Under the pieces are notes generated by a model. That model did no database searches and was not told the DNA's origin. It saw only the letters and a list, made by a program, of their open reading frames with translations. Positions 9,377 to 17,539 of a DNA stretch of 64,000 nt are shown in pieces. How positions within the stretch are numbered: the first letter of the stretch is position 1; each line of letters starts with the position of its first letter. This DNA is from an uncultured Methanomicrobiales archaeon (GTDB lineage: Archaea > Halobacteriota > Methanomicrobia > Methanomicrobiales > Methanospirillaceae): NCBI GenBank assembly GCA_903832665.1, contig CAILCG010000023.1, forward strand, positions 19,898 to 83,897, written 5' to 3'. Made by a program: the position numbers and the translations under genes.

Positions 9377-10069
9377 TCAGTGTTTTGTACCGGTCGTGCC
9401 GTCGCTGATCACTTTCCCATCCTGGAGACTGATGATCCGGTGGAAATAGTCCTTGTGCCAGTCCTCGTGCGAGACCATCACGATCGTCTGCTGCATCTCC
9501 TCGTTGATATCCCTGAAGAGGTCGAGGACCATCCGGGAGTTTTCCGTATCCAGGTTCGCACAGGGTTCGTCGGCAAACAGGATATCGGGCTTGTTCACGA
9601 TCGCCCGGGCGATCGAGACCCGCTGCTGCTGGCCGCCCGAGAGTTCCCGGGGAAGGTGATCCTGCCGGTCAAGCATACCGATCTTGGTCAGGATGTCAAT
9701 ACTGGCATCATGGTACTGCTCCTCGGTGCGGTCCTTCCGCAGCATCGCCGGGAGGGAGACATTCTCCATCACGGTGAGATCGGGTACCAGGGCGTAATCC
9801 TGGAATACGTACCCGAACTTGTAGAGCCGGAACATCGTCTTCTCATAATCATTGAGCTGCGAGACATCCGTCCCGTCGATCACGATGCTGCCGGACGTGG
9901 GTATATCCAGAAGACCGAGCATGTGCAGGAGGGTAGTCTTGCCGCTCCCGCTCGCTCCCATAATACCGAGGAACTCGCCCTTTGCGATATCGAGGGTAAC
10001 CCCATCGAGAGCGCGGACTTCAACATCCCCCATGCGATAGATCTTCTGGAGATCGCCTATCGTTATCAT
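9377..10069 (-). CDS. ABC transporter ATP-binding protein (LolD/MacB type)
   Basis: 230 residues with Walker A GASGSGKTT, Q-loop FQDYALVPD, signature LSGGQQQR, Walker B ILFADEP and a switch His in VMVSHEDWH. It is the ATPase of an FtsX/MacB-type mechanotransmission or lipoprotein/peptide export system; the partner permease is the gene immediately upstream in the operon (4-nt gap). Last gene of the PadR-headed operon. Confidence 0.9.
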   Translation of the reverse strand: MITIGDLQKIYRMGDVEVRALDGVTLDIAKGEFLGIMGASGSGKTTLLHMLGLLDIPTSGSIVIDGTDVSQLNDYEKTMFRLYKFGYVFQDYALVPDLTVMENVSLPAMLRKDRTEEQYHDASIDILTKIGMLDRQDHLPRELSGGQQQRVSIARAIVNKPDILFADEPCANLDTENSRMVLDLFRDINEEMQQTIVMVSHEDWHKDYFHRIISLQDGKVISDGTTGTKH

Positions 10070-10073
10070 GGTA

Positions 10074-11288
10074 TCAGGCCCTCATGGCGGTCTGGATATC
10101 CTCGCGGGACACCTGGTACGCGGGCACATACCCGGCCACAACCGCTGCACAGAACAGGATCACCGAGTTGATGAGCAGATCCATGGGCGTGATGTAGAGG
10201 GTTGCAGACCATTCGGGGGTTACGACAGGGTGTATTGCCATGTATGCAGCAAGACCCAGCGTGACGATGATCCCCAGGATAATACCGAGCACCCCGAGAA
10301 TGATCACCTGGAACCCGTAGTTGTGCATGATCACTTCCTTGTCCACCCCGATCGCCTTTAAGATCCCAATCTGCCGGCGGCTGTTGATGGTCTTGATGGT
10401 GATGACGATGAAGAGGACGACGGTCGTGATGATGATGCTCACGATCAGCGAGACCATGTTGATGATGGCGAAACTCTGGAGTGCACGACCCATGCTCTTG
10501 GCCAGGAGATCGCTGGTGGTCTGGACCTTCTCCGAGACGCCGTACTGGATCAACTCGTTCTTGATGAAGGTCTCTGAATAGCCGGATTTTGCCTTGACGG
10601 TGATATAGTCGGCATTGTCCAGCGACCGGGGGTCAGCCAGTGCCATATCGGTCGACGTTGTGTACACCGCACTGTCGGCCTGGCTCCAGCCGGTGAAGAA
10701 GATGCCCTTCACCCGGTAGTCCTTTACGTACCCGTTGCCATAGTCGATCGAGATCGAATCGCCCACCCGGACGCCGCCGAGCGAGGACTGGAACTCATCC
10801 TCCTGACGGATCGAGGCATCGCCTGCAACCGGCTTTCCGATGATCACTTCCCCCGTGTCATCCTGCCCGAGATAGCTGCCGGCGATCATCTTCGTGTAGA
10901 GCGGGGAGATGAGCTTCTCGTCATTGGGCGAGATTGCCCGCACCGAGGCCCCCAGGATACGCTGGCGGTACTTCAGGGTCGCCCCCTTGGTGAAATGGGG
11001 GGTGGCCCGCTGGACACCGGGCATGCCATTGATGAGATCGAGCGTTGCCCCCACATCCCCGACGTACTGGCCTCCGGTCTTCGGGCTGACCAGCACGTTG
11101 CCGATCTCGTAGTCCACGACCTGCTTCGTGATGCTCTGGCCGATCCCGTTGAACAGGCCGGGGAGGAAGATCATGTTGGTAAAGCACATCCCGATGATGA
11201 GGATCGTGAGGATCACGCTTGAGCGGCTTCCCCGCTGGAGCGAGCGCAGCGCCAGCAGGAACGCGACCTTTAGTTCTTTCTTACCCAT
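10074..11288 (-). CDS. ABC transporter permease (FtsX/MacB type)
   Basis: 404 residues with one N-terminal transmembrane helix, a large extracytoplasmic MacB-PCD domain (about residues 45-270) and three C-terminal helices including the FtsX core segment RRQIGILKAIGVDKEV. This is the four-helix layout of type VII ABC systems. Partner of the ATPase that follows. Its start overlaps the end of the CARDB surface protein gene by 19 bases, which points to translational coupling. Confidence 0.9.
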   Translation of the reverse strand: MGKKELKVAFLLALRSLQRGSRSSVILTILIIGMCFTNMIFLPGLFNGIGQSITKQVVDYEIGNVLVSPKTGGQYVGDVGATLDLINGMPGVQRATPHFTKGATLKYRQRILGASVRAISPNDEKLISPLYTKMIAGSYLGQDDTGEVIIGKPVAGDASIRQEDEFQSSLGGVRVGDSISIDYGNGYVKDYRVKGIFFTGWSQADSAVYTTSTDMALADPRSLDNADYITVKAKSGYSETFIKNELIQYGVSEKVQTTSDLLAKSMGRALQSFAIINMVSLIVSIIITTVVLFIVITIKTINSRRQIGILKAIGVDKEVIMHNYGFQVIILGVLGIILGIIVTLGLAAYMAIHPVVTPEWSATLYITPMDLLINSVILFCAAVVAGYVPAYQVSREDIQTAMRA

Positions 11289-12529
11289 GGGAGTGTGCCG
11301 TCCCCGTTCTTTCTTGGCAGGTACCAGTAACGGTATGCCACAAACCCGAGTAGCGCAAGAAGGATGAGACCGAGAATGATATTCCCGGAACCATCTGCAA
11401 CCGGCACTCGCATATTCATCGGCCGGGTCTGCGTGTGGACACCCATATCATCGGTATAGGTGATCGTGAGATTATAGGGATGACTGCCTCCTTTTGCCCC
11501 CTCGAGAAGGAAGATGGCAGGCGCATCATTGCCGGGCTTGATCTTGCCGATGAAGGCCTCTTTGGTTCCCTCTGCGGGGAGGTCGACGGTGGCTGAGACC
11601 TGTTTTGCCTCGCCGGTGCCGGTATTCTCGATACGGACGGTGAGATCAAAGGGGGTATTTTCCGTAAGGCGTGGCGGGTTGGTATCCACCGATACAAATC
11701 CCAGCTCTGCCTTTCCTTTCATCATCAGGTCGATGCCGGTTGCCTGGGACTGCGGGACGCCGTCAATCGCACTGTATTCGATGGTCACAGGGATCCGGAC
11801 GAGCCCGGCATTTGCCTTCTTATCTGATAGCAGGACCAGTTGCACGGTCCGCTGTTCCCCGCCGTTGATTGCTCCCAGGTGGTAGAGGTCGGCATTCTTC
11901 GGGGCGACGACCGCACTCACGTTCTCGATCATCACGGTCACGTCATCGGCAATGGTCTGCCCCGCATTCCGGAGGGTGAGGGTGACCGGGATCTCTTCAC
12001 CGGGGTTTGCAGCACTGGCAAGCGAGGTGTCCATGATCAGGATCGCCTGGCGCTGGATCCCGACCGGCGTATTGACATTCACCGGGATGGGAAACCGGGT
12101 GCTCTTTCCCCCGGTAGTGTCGATCCAGACTTCGGGATAGTACATCCCGCTCTTGTCGGGAGCCCGGATCGAGAAGCTCATGGGAATCGACTGTCCCGGT
12201 CCAATCTCGCCCACGCGGTCATAGGCCTTGCTCATGACTTCAATGCCATTTCCTTCCAGACTGATGCTTTCGATATTGACATTGATGTCGGTAGTCTTGA
12301 CCGTGGCATAGGTTGCATCCGATAACTGGCCGGATTTTTCACTGACCGTTGCACTGCTGGCAGTATTTTTTACCGTTATCGTGACGGTCCCCAGGCTGCC
12401 AGGCATGAGCACTGAAGGGGTTACTTTATAGTCGGTGATCGTTACCGTGGGTTCGCCGTCGGCTAAGACAGGAACCACGAGTGCGCACAGGAGCGCGAAT
12501 ATAACAAGAATTGAGAGTGTCCATTTCAT
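11270..12529 (-). CDS. CARDB/COG1361-type surface protein, membrane-anchored
   Basis: About 419 residues from the ATG at 12529, chosen because a signal peptide (WTLSILVIFALLCALVVPVLA) begins there. The exported part consists of repeated Ig-like CARDB/NPCBM-associated beta domains (motifs such as VTLTLRNAGQTIADDVTV and LTVRIENTGTGEAKQV), and a single C-terminal helix with a basic tail anchors it. In archaea such COG1361 proteins sit beside MacB/FtsX-type ABC transporters, as here; they may be the extracellular partner or substrate-handling subunit. Followed by the permease with overlap. Confidence 0.8.
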   Translation of the reverse strand: MKWTLSILVIFALLCALVVPVLADGEPTVTITDYKVTPSVLMPGSLGTVTITVKNTASSATVSEKSGQLSDATYATVKTTDINVNIESISLEGNGIEVMSKAYDRVGEIGPGQSIPMSFSIRAPDKSGMYYPEVWIDTTGGKSTRFPIPVNVNTPVGIQRQAILIMDTSLASAANPGEEIPVTLTLRNAGQTIADDVTVMIENVSAVVAPKNADLYHLGAINGGEQRTVQLVLLSDKKANAGLVRIPVTIEYSAIDGVPQSQATGIDLMMKGKAELGFVSVDTNPPRLTENTPFDLTVRIENTGTGEAKQVSATVDLPAEGTKEAFIGKIKPGNDAPAIFLLEGAKGGSHPYNLTITYTDDMGVHTQTRPMNMRVPVADGSGNIILGLILLALLGFVAYRYWYLPRKNGDGTLPWVRKN

Positions 12530-12609
12530 AACTATCGCTCTGCTGACGGGGGAGAATTTCAGATCATTTGTATTATCATCTGATAAATAATATTGGCCGT
12601 TTTTCATCA

Positions 12610-13449
12610 TCATACCATCTCAAGCCGGACATCGCCAACGCCCTGCTTCACAAATATCTCATTGACTGGGAGAACGGGATTGAATCCGGGAGGGGTATAG
12701 GCTCCGTTACCCAGGATAAATCCTGCGCCGGCTATGTCGCCTACGCCCTGGATAACCGTAACGCGGGTATTGGCGGGTATACGGAGCGTGAGATCCCCGA
12801 TGCCATGCATGATGGACGCATCAAAGCGCCCGCCATGATACCCGCTGAAATCAATCGTTGTATCCCCGGCACCCGCATGCACGTCTAAGGAAGTGAGATT
12901 GAGCGTGCCCAGCACCAGCCGGCAATCCCCGGCACCAATACGCACTTCCGCAGCAACCGGGACCCGGTCTGCAAGCCGGACTTCCCAGCGGTTCGGGGAA
13001 TCCACGGCAAACAGGGCTTTTCCGGTGTGGCCTTTATCGGTGATCCGGACCGTTTTTACCGATCCCGCAAGGGAGGACGAGTATTCCGGCTGCCATTCCG
13101 GCGCTTTTGAAAAGATGGTTACTTCCATCAGGTTGCTGCCCGCGGCACCGCCATTGAGCGTGATCTCCCCGGCCCCCATATTCACCGAAATATTTCCGGC
13201 CGTGGCCCCGTCCAGCAGGAACTCCGTGGTGTTGGAGAGGATCCACGCGGTTTTGGAGAATGGAGAGTTTGCATGTCCCGTCACGGGCGAAAAAGCGCCC
13301 GATGCGGCAAGGATGCCAAACCCAATCGCAAGGGATACGATCGCAATGGCCACCAGCCATAGGATAATCCGTGTCGGCCGGGTGTCCGGTACGCAAAGGA
13401 ACCCCGCTGCCTTGCACCTTTTCTCGTCTTTTGGCTGTTCTGTGCTCAT
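12610..13449 (-). CDS. Membrane protein with DUF4097 (toastrack) beta-helix domain
   Basis: 279 residues: short cytoplasmic N-terminus, one transmembrane helix (about 29-52), then an outside domain with repeating beta turns such as VNMGAGEITLNGG, VRIGAGDCRLVLG and IMHGIGDLTLRI. This is the LiaF/DUF4097 adhesin-like toastrack fold. In bacteria and archaea it commonly follows PadR and HAAS-domain genes; toastrack proteins are proposed to sense or respond to envelope stress. Stop of the repaired HAAS gene abuts its ATG. Confidence 0.75.
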   Translation of the reverse strand: MSTEQPKDEKRCKAAGFLCVPDTRPTRIILWLVAIAIVSLAIGFGILAASGAFSPVTGHANSPFSKTAWILSNTTEFLLDGATAGNISVNMGAGEITLNGGAAGSNLMEVTIFSKAPEWQPEYSSSLAGSVKTVRITDKGHTGKALFAVDSPNRWEVRLADRVPVAAEVRIGAGDCRLVLGTLNLTSLDVHAGAGDTTIDFSGYHGGRFDASIMHGIGDLTLRIPANTRVTVIQGVGDIAGAGFILGNGAYTPPGFNPVLPVNEIFVKQGVGDVRLEMV

Positions 13450-13925
13450 TTAACCATTCACCGTCCCGGAGATGACACGAATATTCCATTTGAGGTAGCG
13501 GATCCCCAGGAGGTAAAAGAACCGGGCCAGGTAGTAATCCCCGATGACCAGGGTCCGACAATGATAAAGACCACGCCAATCGCAAAGACAAGGAGGAGCA
13601 TTGCAATCAGGAGGAGGAACGGGACCAGGACAAAGACCAGGTTGAAGAGACCAAGCCCGAGGGTCGCGAATACCGCATGGAAGATATTGCGGCAGGAGCA
13701 GGAGTGCTCGGCTTTCTTTACGAGATGCGTTGCCCGGATCTCCCTGGCTACATCGTCCGGGGAACCCAGCGAGCGGAAGAGTTCATCTTCCGATCTTCCA
13801 TCCGCCTTGCCGAGCCGGAAATGCTCCCGGTAATCGGAGAGGAGGTCTTCAAGGTCTTCGGCAGGAAGCGTTCCCTCAAGCCGGTCTCGTAAAATCCGGA
13901 TATATTCCTGTTCATTCTGCAGCAT
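13450..13925 (-). pseudogene. HAAS-domain (DUF1700) membrane protein, 1-base deletion near the C-terminus
   Basis: The N-terminal 75 residues form a HAAS domain (motif LEDLLSDYREHF and LGSPDDVAREI) followed by a membrane hairpin. The track ORF (13458-13925) ends in a Ser/Trp/Gly-rich tail unlike the family. Adding one base in the C run at 13551-13553 changes the tail to GDYYLARFFYLLGIRYLK and moves the stop to 13450-13452, directly before the next ATG. HAAS proteins are regulatory partners of PadR and toastrack proteins. The start overlaps the PadR gene end by 14 bases. Confidence 0.75.
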
Positions 13926-14235
13926 CGTTTCCCACCAGGAGCGAGTTTACCGCTGTCGTAAACCGCATCCATTCCTCTTTGAGTTCATGTTCTTCTTTCC
14001 TTCCGCTGTCGGTCAGCCGGTAATACTTACGGGGCGGTCCCTCCACGGATTCCTGGAGATAGGTAGTGACAAAACCCTCATCTTTGAGGCGGCGCAGGAG
14101 CGGGTAGATGGTGCCTTCCGAGATATCGATCTGCTTGGAGATCTCGTACACCAGTTCGTACCCGTAACAGTCCTTGTGCGCCAGAACAGAGAGAACACAG
14201 ATCTCAAGTACGCCTTTTTTAAACTGGATATTCAT
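13912..14235 (-). CDS. PadR family transcriptional regulator
   Basis: 107 residues from ATG 14235, preceded by an AGGGAG ribosome-binding motif. It has the PadR winged helix: [34 protein letters not shown] is recognisable in pieces ([15 protein letters not shown]), then [12 protein letters not shown] and a short C-terminal dimerisation helix. PadR proteins usually repress their own operon. A perfect palindrome and TATA box lie upstream (14364-14400), consistent with autoregulation of the PadR-HAAS-toastrack-CARDB-ABC operon. Confidence 0.9.
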   Translation of the reverse strand: MNIQFKKGVLEICVLSVLAHKDCYGYELVYEISKQIDISEGTIYPLLRRLKDEGFVTTYLQESVEGPPRKYYRLTDSGRKEEHELKEEWMRFTTAVNSLLVGNDAAE

Positions 14236-14363
14236 GGCTGCTCCCTGATCGAAAAGGTATGCCCGGTTCCCGCAGCGTGATGTCTCTTCGGAGGTCAAGT
14301 CGTTCGCTGCGGAAGGTTTGAGAGGGGTACTGAGCGGGCATACGCGACTGAGTGTTTAACACA

Positions 14364-14384
14364 GTATCTTGCATAACAAGATAC
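14364..14384. promoter_or_regulatory. Palindromic operator, probable PadR site
   Basis: GTATCTTG and CAAGATAC form a perfect 8-bp inverted repeat around CATAA. It begins about 130 bases before the PadR ATG and follows a TATA box by six bases on the minus strand, so it would cover the transcript start. Binding by the PadR protein is inferred from position. Confidence 0.6.
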
Positions 14385-14387
14385 ATA

Positions 14388-14400
14388 CTAATATTATAGT
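14388..14400 (-). promoter_or_regulatory. TATA box of the PadR operon
   Basis: On the minus strand the sequence reads CTATAATATTAG, a good archaeal TATA element. It would place transcription start near 14365-14372, inside the palindrome. Confidence 0.5.
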
Positions 14401-14500
14401 CCATTGGTATAAAAGGTTCGGCCGGTGCAGGATTTCAAAAGGCCGCATGCTATTGTTCGTGAACGCCGGGGATTACCCTGATGAGAAAAGAGGTGGTGAA

Positions 14501-15493
14501 TTACGAGGAGACCGGCCGCTCATCCGTCTCGCTCGTGGGGATGATGCAGACAACACTGCCGGGAATTACCGACTCAAGAGATCCCTTGAGGAAGTCGATA
14601 TTCTCCTGCATCTCTCCTACCTTCTGTTCGGGATCAAACCCGAGAAATATGTCGATATAGATCCGGGTCCCGGACCGGCGCGAACGGACCCCGTGGAATT
14701 CATGGAACTTCTCAAACGAGCCGACCAGTTCTTTCAAGATGACAATCTGGAGCTCCTCCTCAAGGGTCTTGTCAAAGAGATCCGGCAGTGAGGAGGAGAT
14801 CTCCCGGTATCCCGCGAGCAGCAGGAACCCGATAACGATAAACGAGACGATTGGATCGATGAACTTCGCCAAGGGGTTATGCATATAATGCCATGACAGT
14901 ACCAGCGAGACGAGGATCAGCAGGTCCGAGAAGGTCTTGGCCCGCCGGAGACGCCACTGGGCCTCCATGATGGGGGAGGGCTCTTTCTGCGCCAGGCGAT
15001 GGTTTTTTCTCCAGTGGTACGCGTCTGCGATGCTGGCAAAGATCATGAGGGGAACGCCGATTTGCGCAGCCAGGAGTATATCGGAGACCTCATCTTCGCC
15101 CAGCCTCCTGATGGTGAAGTAGAGCAGAATCGCAAGCGATGCGAACATCACGACACCCGTGATGATGCGGGTTAAGGACTCGAGCTTTCCCATGCCGTAA
15201 TCGTACGTGAACTTCCCGCCCAGGGTGACCCTCCGGATGATGATGAGGGCAAAGCTTGTGGCGAGCATCTCGTTTACACACTTGATAACGTCTGCAAAGA
15301 GGGTCATGGAGCTGGCGAGAAAAGCCGCTATGGTCTCGGGGATTATGATGAGGAAGTCGATGCAGAGGCCCGTGAAGACCAGCTTCTGTCGTGACTCTTC
15401 CCCTTTGACTTCTCCCGTGCCGATCTCTTCGCCGGCCATGTGTGTCTGTACGTGTTGACGGGAATGGTTATGAAACTTCAGGACAGGGTACAT
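14501..15493 (-). CDS. Cation diffusion facilitator (CDF) family metal transporter
   Basis: 330 residues. A His-containing N-terminus (HNHSRQHVQTH) precedes about six transmembrane helices and a C-terminal cytoplasmic ferredoxin-like domain. Metal-site Asp residues are visible in SSMTLFADVIKCVNE and AKTFSDLL, and the pattern YDYGMGKLESLTRII is the CDF signature region after helix III. It should export a divalent metal such as Zn, Fe, Mn or Co by proton exchange; the metal is not predictable here. Its 5' end faces the repeat array at 15.5-16.4 kb. Confidence 0.85.
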   Translation of the reverse strand: MYPVLKFHNHSRQHVQTHMAGEEIGTGEVKGEESRQKLVFTGLCIDFLIIIPETIAAFLASSMTLFADVIKCVNEMLATSFALIIIRRVTLGGKFTYDYGMGKLESLTRIITGVVMFASLAILLYFTIRRLGEDEVSDILLAAQIGVPLMIFASIADAYHWRKNHRLAQKEPSPIMEAQWRLRRAKTFSDLLILVSLVLSWHYMHNPLAKFIDPIVSFIVIGFLLLAGYREISSSLPDLFDKTLEEELQIVILKELVGSFEKFHEFHGVRSRRSGTRIYIDIFLGFDPEQKVGEMQENIDFLKGSLESVIPGSVVCIIPTSETDERPVSS

Positions 15494-15542
15494 TGATCCG
15501 ACGCCGGTTGACTGTTTCCTATCAGGGCTGGCTCTAAAATTT

Positions 15543-16415
15543 CAGATCAAAGTCTGATTGAAAAATCGTAATCAAGATCTGATTAATCCGGAAATATTTT
15601 TCAACCACGATCGGGATCGCGATGCAATTTTTTCCGGCAAGGTCCGGTTATTTTTTTTCAATTAAAGTCTGCTGAAAAAAATAAAATCAAAGTATGGTTG
15701 AAATATTTTAAGCAAAGTCTGATGTAAAAAAATTTACCAGACTCTGCTTGAAAAATATAAATCAAGATCCGATTGAAAAATTTCAAGCAGGGTCTGGTTG
15801 CTTTTCCGGGGGGATGTTCACGCCGGAAGAACTGCATAGAATCCATATTTCATTCAAGGTCCGGTTATTTTTTTTCTACCAGAGTCTGCTTAAAAAATTG
15901 AAATCAAAGTCTGCCTGAAACTTTTCAATCAAAGTCCGGTCTTTATTTTTCAATCAAAGTCTGCTCAAAATTTTGAGAGCACGATCTGATTGTGAATTTC
16001 AAATCATGGTCTGATTGATCCGGATCAATGTTTCAATCAGGCTTATGATCGCGATGAAAAATTTTCAATCAGGATCCGATTCGAAAATTAAAATCAAAGT
16101 CTGCTTCAAAAATTCGAAATCGGGATCCCTTTTGAGATTCTCAAACCAGGATTGGATTACCGTACCTGAAGGAGGTTACGTCGGAACCTGCGATCCCGAA
16201 TCTTTTTGAGAACAAGATCCAAGGGAAGATCGATTGATCTGAATCGACTTTTCCCATTTTCTTTCATGATCGCGGTCAAGATTGTGCAATCGGGATCCGA
16301 TTTGAAAATCAATATCAAAGTCTGCTTCAAAATTTAAAATCAAGGTTCGCCCGGAAATTTTCAATCAAGGTATGGTTGAAAAATTAAAATCAAAGTCCGG
16401 GTAAAAAATTTCATT
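15543..16415. repeat. Degenerate 25-bp tandem repeat array (about 28 copies), gene-free
   Basis: Aligning on the core TCTG/TCCG gives successive distances of exactly 25 bases for long runs (for example 15643-15793 and 15860-16010), with a few units shifted by 1 or separated by short insertions. The consensus core is CAATC-AAAGTCT-GATTG, a dyad of 5-8 bp around a 7-base centre, joined by an A/T-rich linker. Copies differ at many positions, so the array is old. The period is not a multiple of three and all frames contain stops, so it is not protein coding. No unique spacers, so it is not CRISPR. Flanked by the CDF gene and the HepT gene. Confidence 0.85.
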
Positions 16416-16481
16416 GGGAGATCGAAAGGTTCTCCACGAAACGGTGACCCTATCCTGAATCACCGCGGGTATGATATCAGG

Positions 16482-16859
16482 TCACGGTTTGCCCGACGCG
16501 GGGCGATGGTGAGGGGATGATGCCTCCAGTTCCTTAAGAAGAGCGGAGATTTTCGGTTCGATTTCCGGGAGATCGTCGGTGATAACACTCCAGACGATGG
16601 AATAATCAATCCGTAAATACCCGTGGATGATCTTGTCCCGGAGTGCGGCCATATCGTGCCAGGGAATATCCTGATGGGGTTGTTTGATCGAATCCGGGAC
16701 ATTTTTCGAGGCTTCACCGATCACTTCAATCGCGCTTCTGACCGCGTGCGCAAAATAATCACCGTTGATGAGATCGTCGAGTGTCCGGTCTTTCGCGATC
16801 TTTCTCAAAAAAACGATCTCATCAAGGATATGGCGGATCCAGACCAGATCATCCTTCAA
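16482..16859 (-). CDS. HepT-like HEPN RNase toxin (DUF86)
   Basis: 125 residues, all helical, with the HEPN active motif R-x4-H-x-Y seen as RDKIIHGY near residue 83. Family relatives are ribonuclease toxins neutralised by a MNT-type nucleotidyltransferase that AMPylates the motif tyrosine. The partner gene lies immediately upstream and overlaps by 11 bases, the usual antitoxin-first arrangement. Could serve as a stress or antiphage toxin-antitoxin module. Confidence 0.9.
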   Translation of the reverse strand: MKDDLVWIRHILDEIVFLRKIAKDRTLDDLINGDYFAHAVRSAIEVIGEASKNVPDSIKQPHQDIPWHDMAALRDKIIHGYLRIDYSIVWSVITDDLPEIEPKISALLKELEASSPHHRPASGKP

Positions 16860-17172
16860 TCCAGATCACCTCAGCCTCAACATGGGAACGAATGTATTTA
16901 TCAATCCCTCCCACCGTGAGCAGATCGACTTTGCGCCGGAACAGGGTTTCGAGATTGTCGGAGAGACTAACAAAGTTGCGGAGAGTGGCATATCCCTGTG
17001 CAAAATCGACAAGCACATCCACATCGCTTTTGGGCGTCTGCTCTCCGCGGGCAAACGAGCCGAAGATGCCGATCTTTGTCACGCCAAATTGAGTGCGGAT
17101 AGCCGGGGCTGCGGTTTCAAACTTTCTCTGGACAATGCTTTTCCTCCGCTGCGATACGAGCTGGCCGGGCAT
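16849..17172 (-). CDS. MntA-like minimal nucleotidyltransferase antitoxin
   Basis: 107 residues with the minimal nucleotidyltransferase signature GIFGSFARGEQTPKSDVDVLVDF: the GSF-x-RGE loop and the paired Asp residues DVD that bind metal. It is the antitoxin half of a MntA-HepT pair, expected to AMPylate the HEPN toxin. It is first in the two-gene operon. Confidence 0.9.
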   Translation of the reverse strand: MPGQLVSQRRKSIVQRKFETAAPAIRTQFGVTKIGIFGSFARGEQTPKSDVDVLVDFAQGYATLRNFVSLSDNLETLFRRKVDLLTVGGIDKYIRSHVEAEVIWIEG

Positions 17173-17316
17173 CTGTTCACTTCCTTAGATAATGTGTTAG
17201 GCAACCGGTGAAAATAATGGTATGGTAAAGAGTTACAGGGATTCTGAAAAAGAGTTCGCCGCTAATACATACCAGTCATAATAGCCGGCTACGGATCCAA
17301 GAAATCGCATGGCTTT

Positions 17317-17405
17317 CCTTACATCACGCAATCCCGCAAACCCGTTTCCGCACATGATATGAGGCGGTGGGGATTTCACGGAACGGGGCGGGCGCAGATA
17401 ATAGG
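17317..17405. repeat. Dispersed GC-rich repeat, copy A (short)
   Basis: Shares about 85-90 bases with copies at 19154-19295 and 20150-20290, including the block ATCCCGCAAACCC and TTTCCGCACATGATATGAGG. The rest of the 17173-17518 gap shows nothing coding. Confidence 0.75.
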
Positions 17406-17481
17406 AGCAAAAAAGGCGATATTACAGCAACCGATTCTTCGAAGGCAATTTCAAAAAGGGAATGTGACAACTGAATGTAAA

Positions 17482-17539
17482 TGTCGGGATTGTCGGGCTA
17501 ATGTCGGGATTGTCGGGATTATGTCGGGCTAATGTCGGG
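17482..17539. repeat. Short tandem repeat with TGTCGGG core (six copies)
   Basis: TGTCGGG recurs at 17482, 17491, 17502, 17511, 17522 and 17533, spacing 9 or 11, that is roughly three 20-base units. It overlaps the 3' end and stop codon of the AlbA-domain gene, where it encodes the tail residues NPDISPT. Confidence 0.8.

Noticed and set aside
14369-14791. 140-residue plus-strand ORF
   Set aside because: Mostly antisense to the CDF gene end and covers the PadR promoter; no protein-like features.
15658-15846. Repetitive protein in the array
   Set aside because: Only short frames exist, the period is not a multiple of three, and stops occur in every frame.
15543-16415. CRISPR array
   Set aside because: Repeats are contiguous with 25-base period, degenerate, and there are no unique spacers or cas genes.
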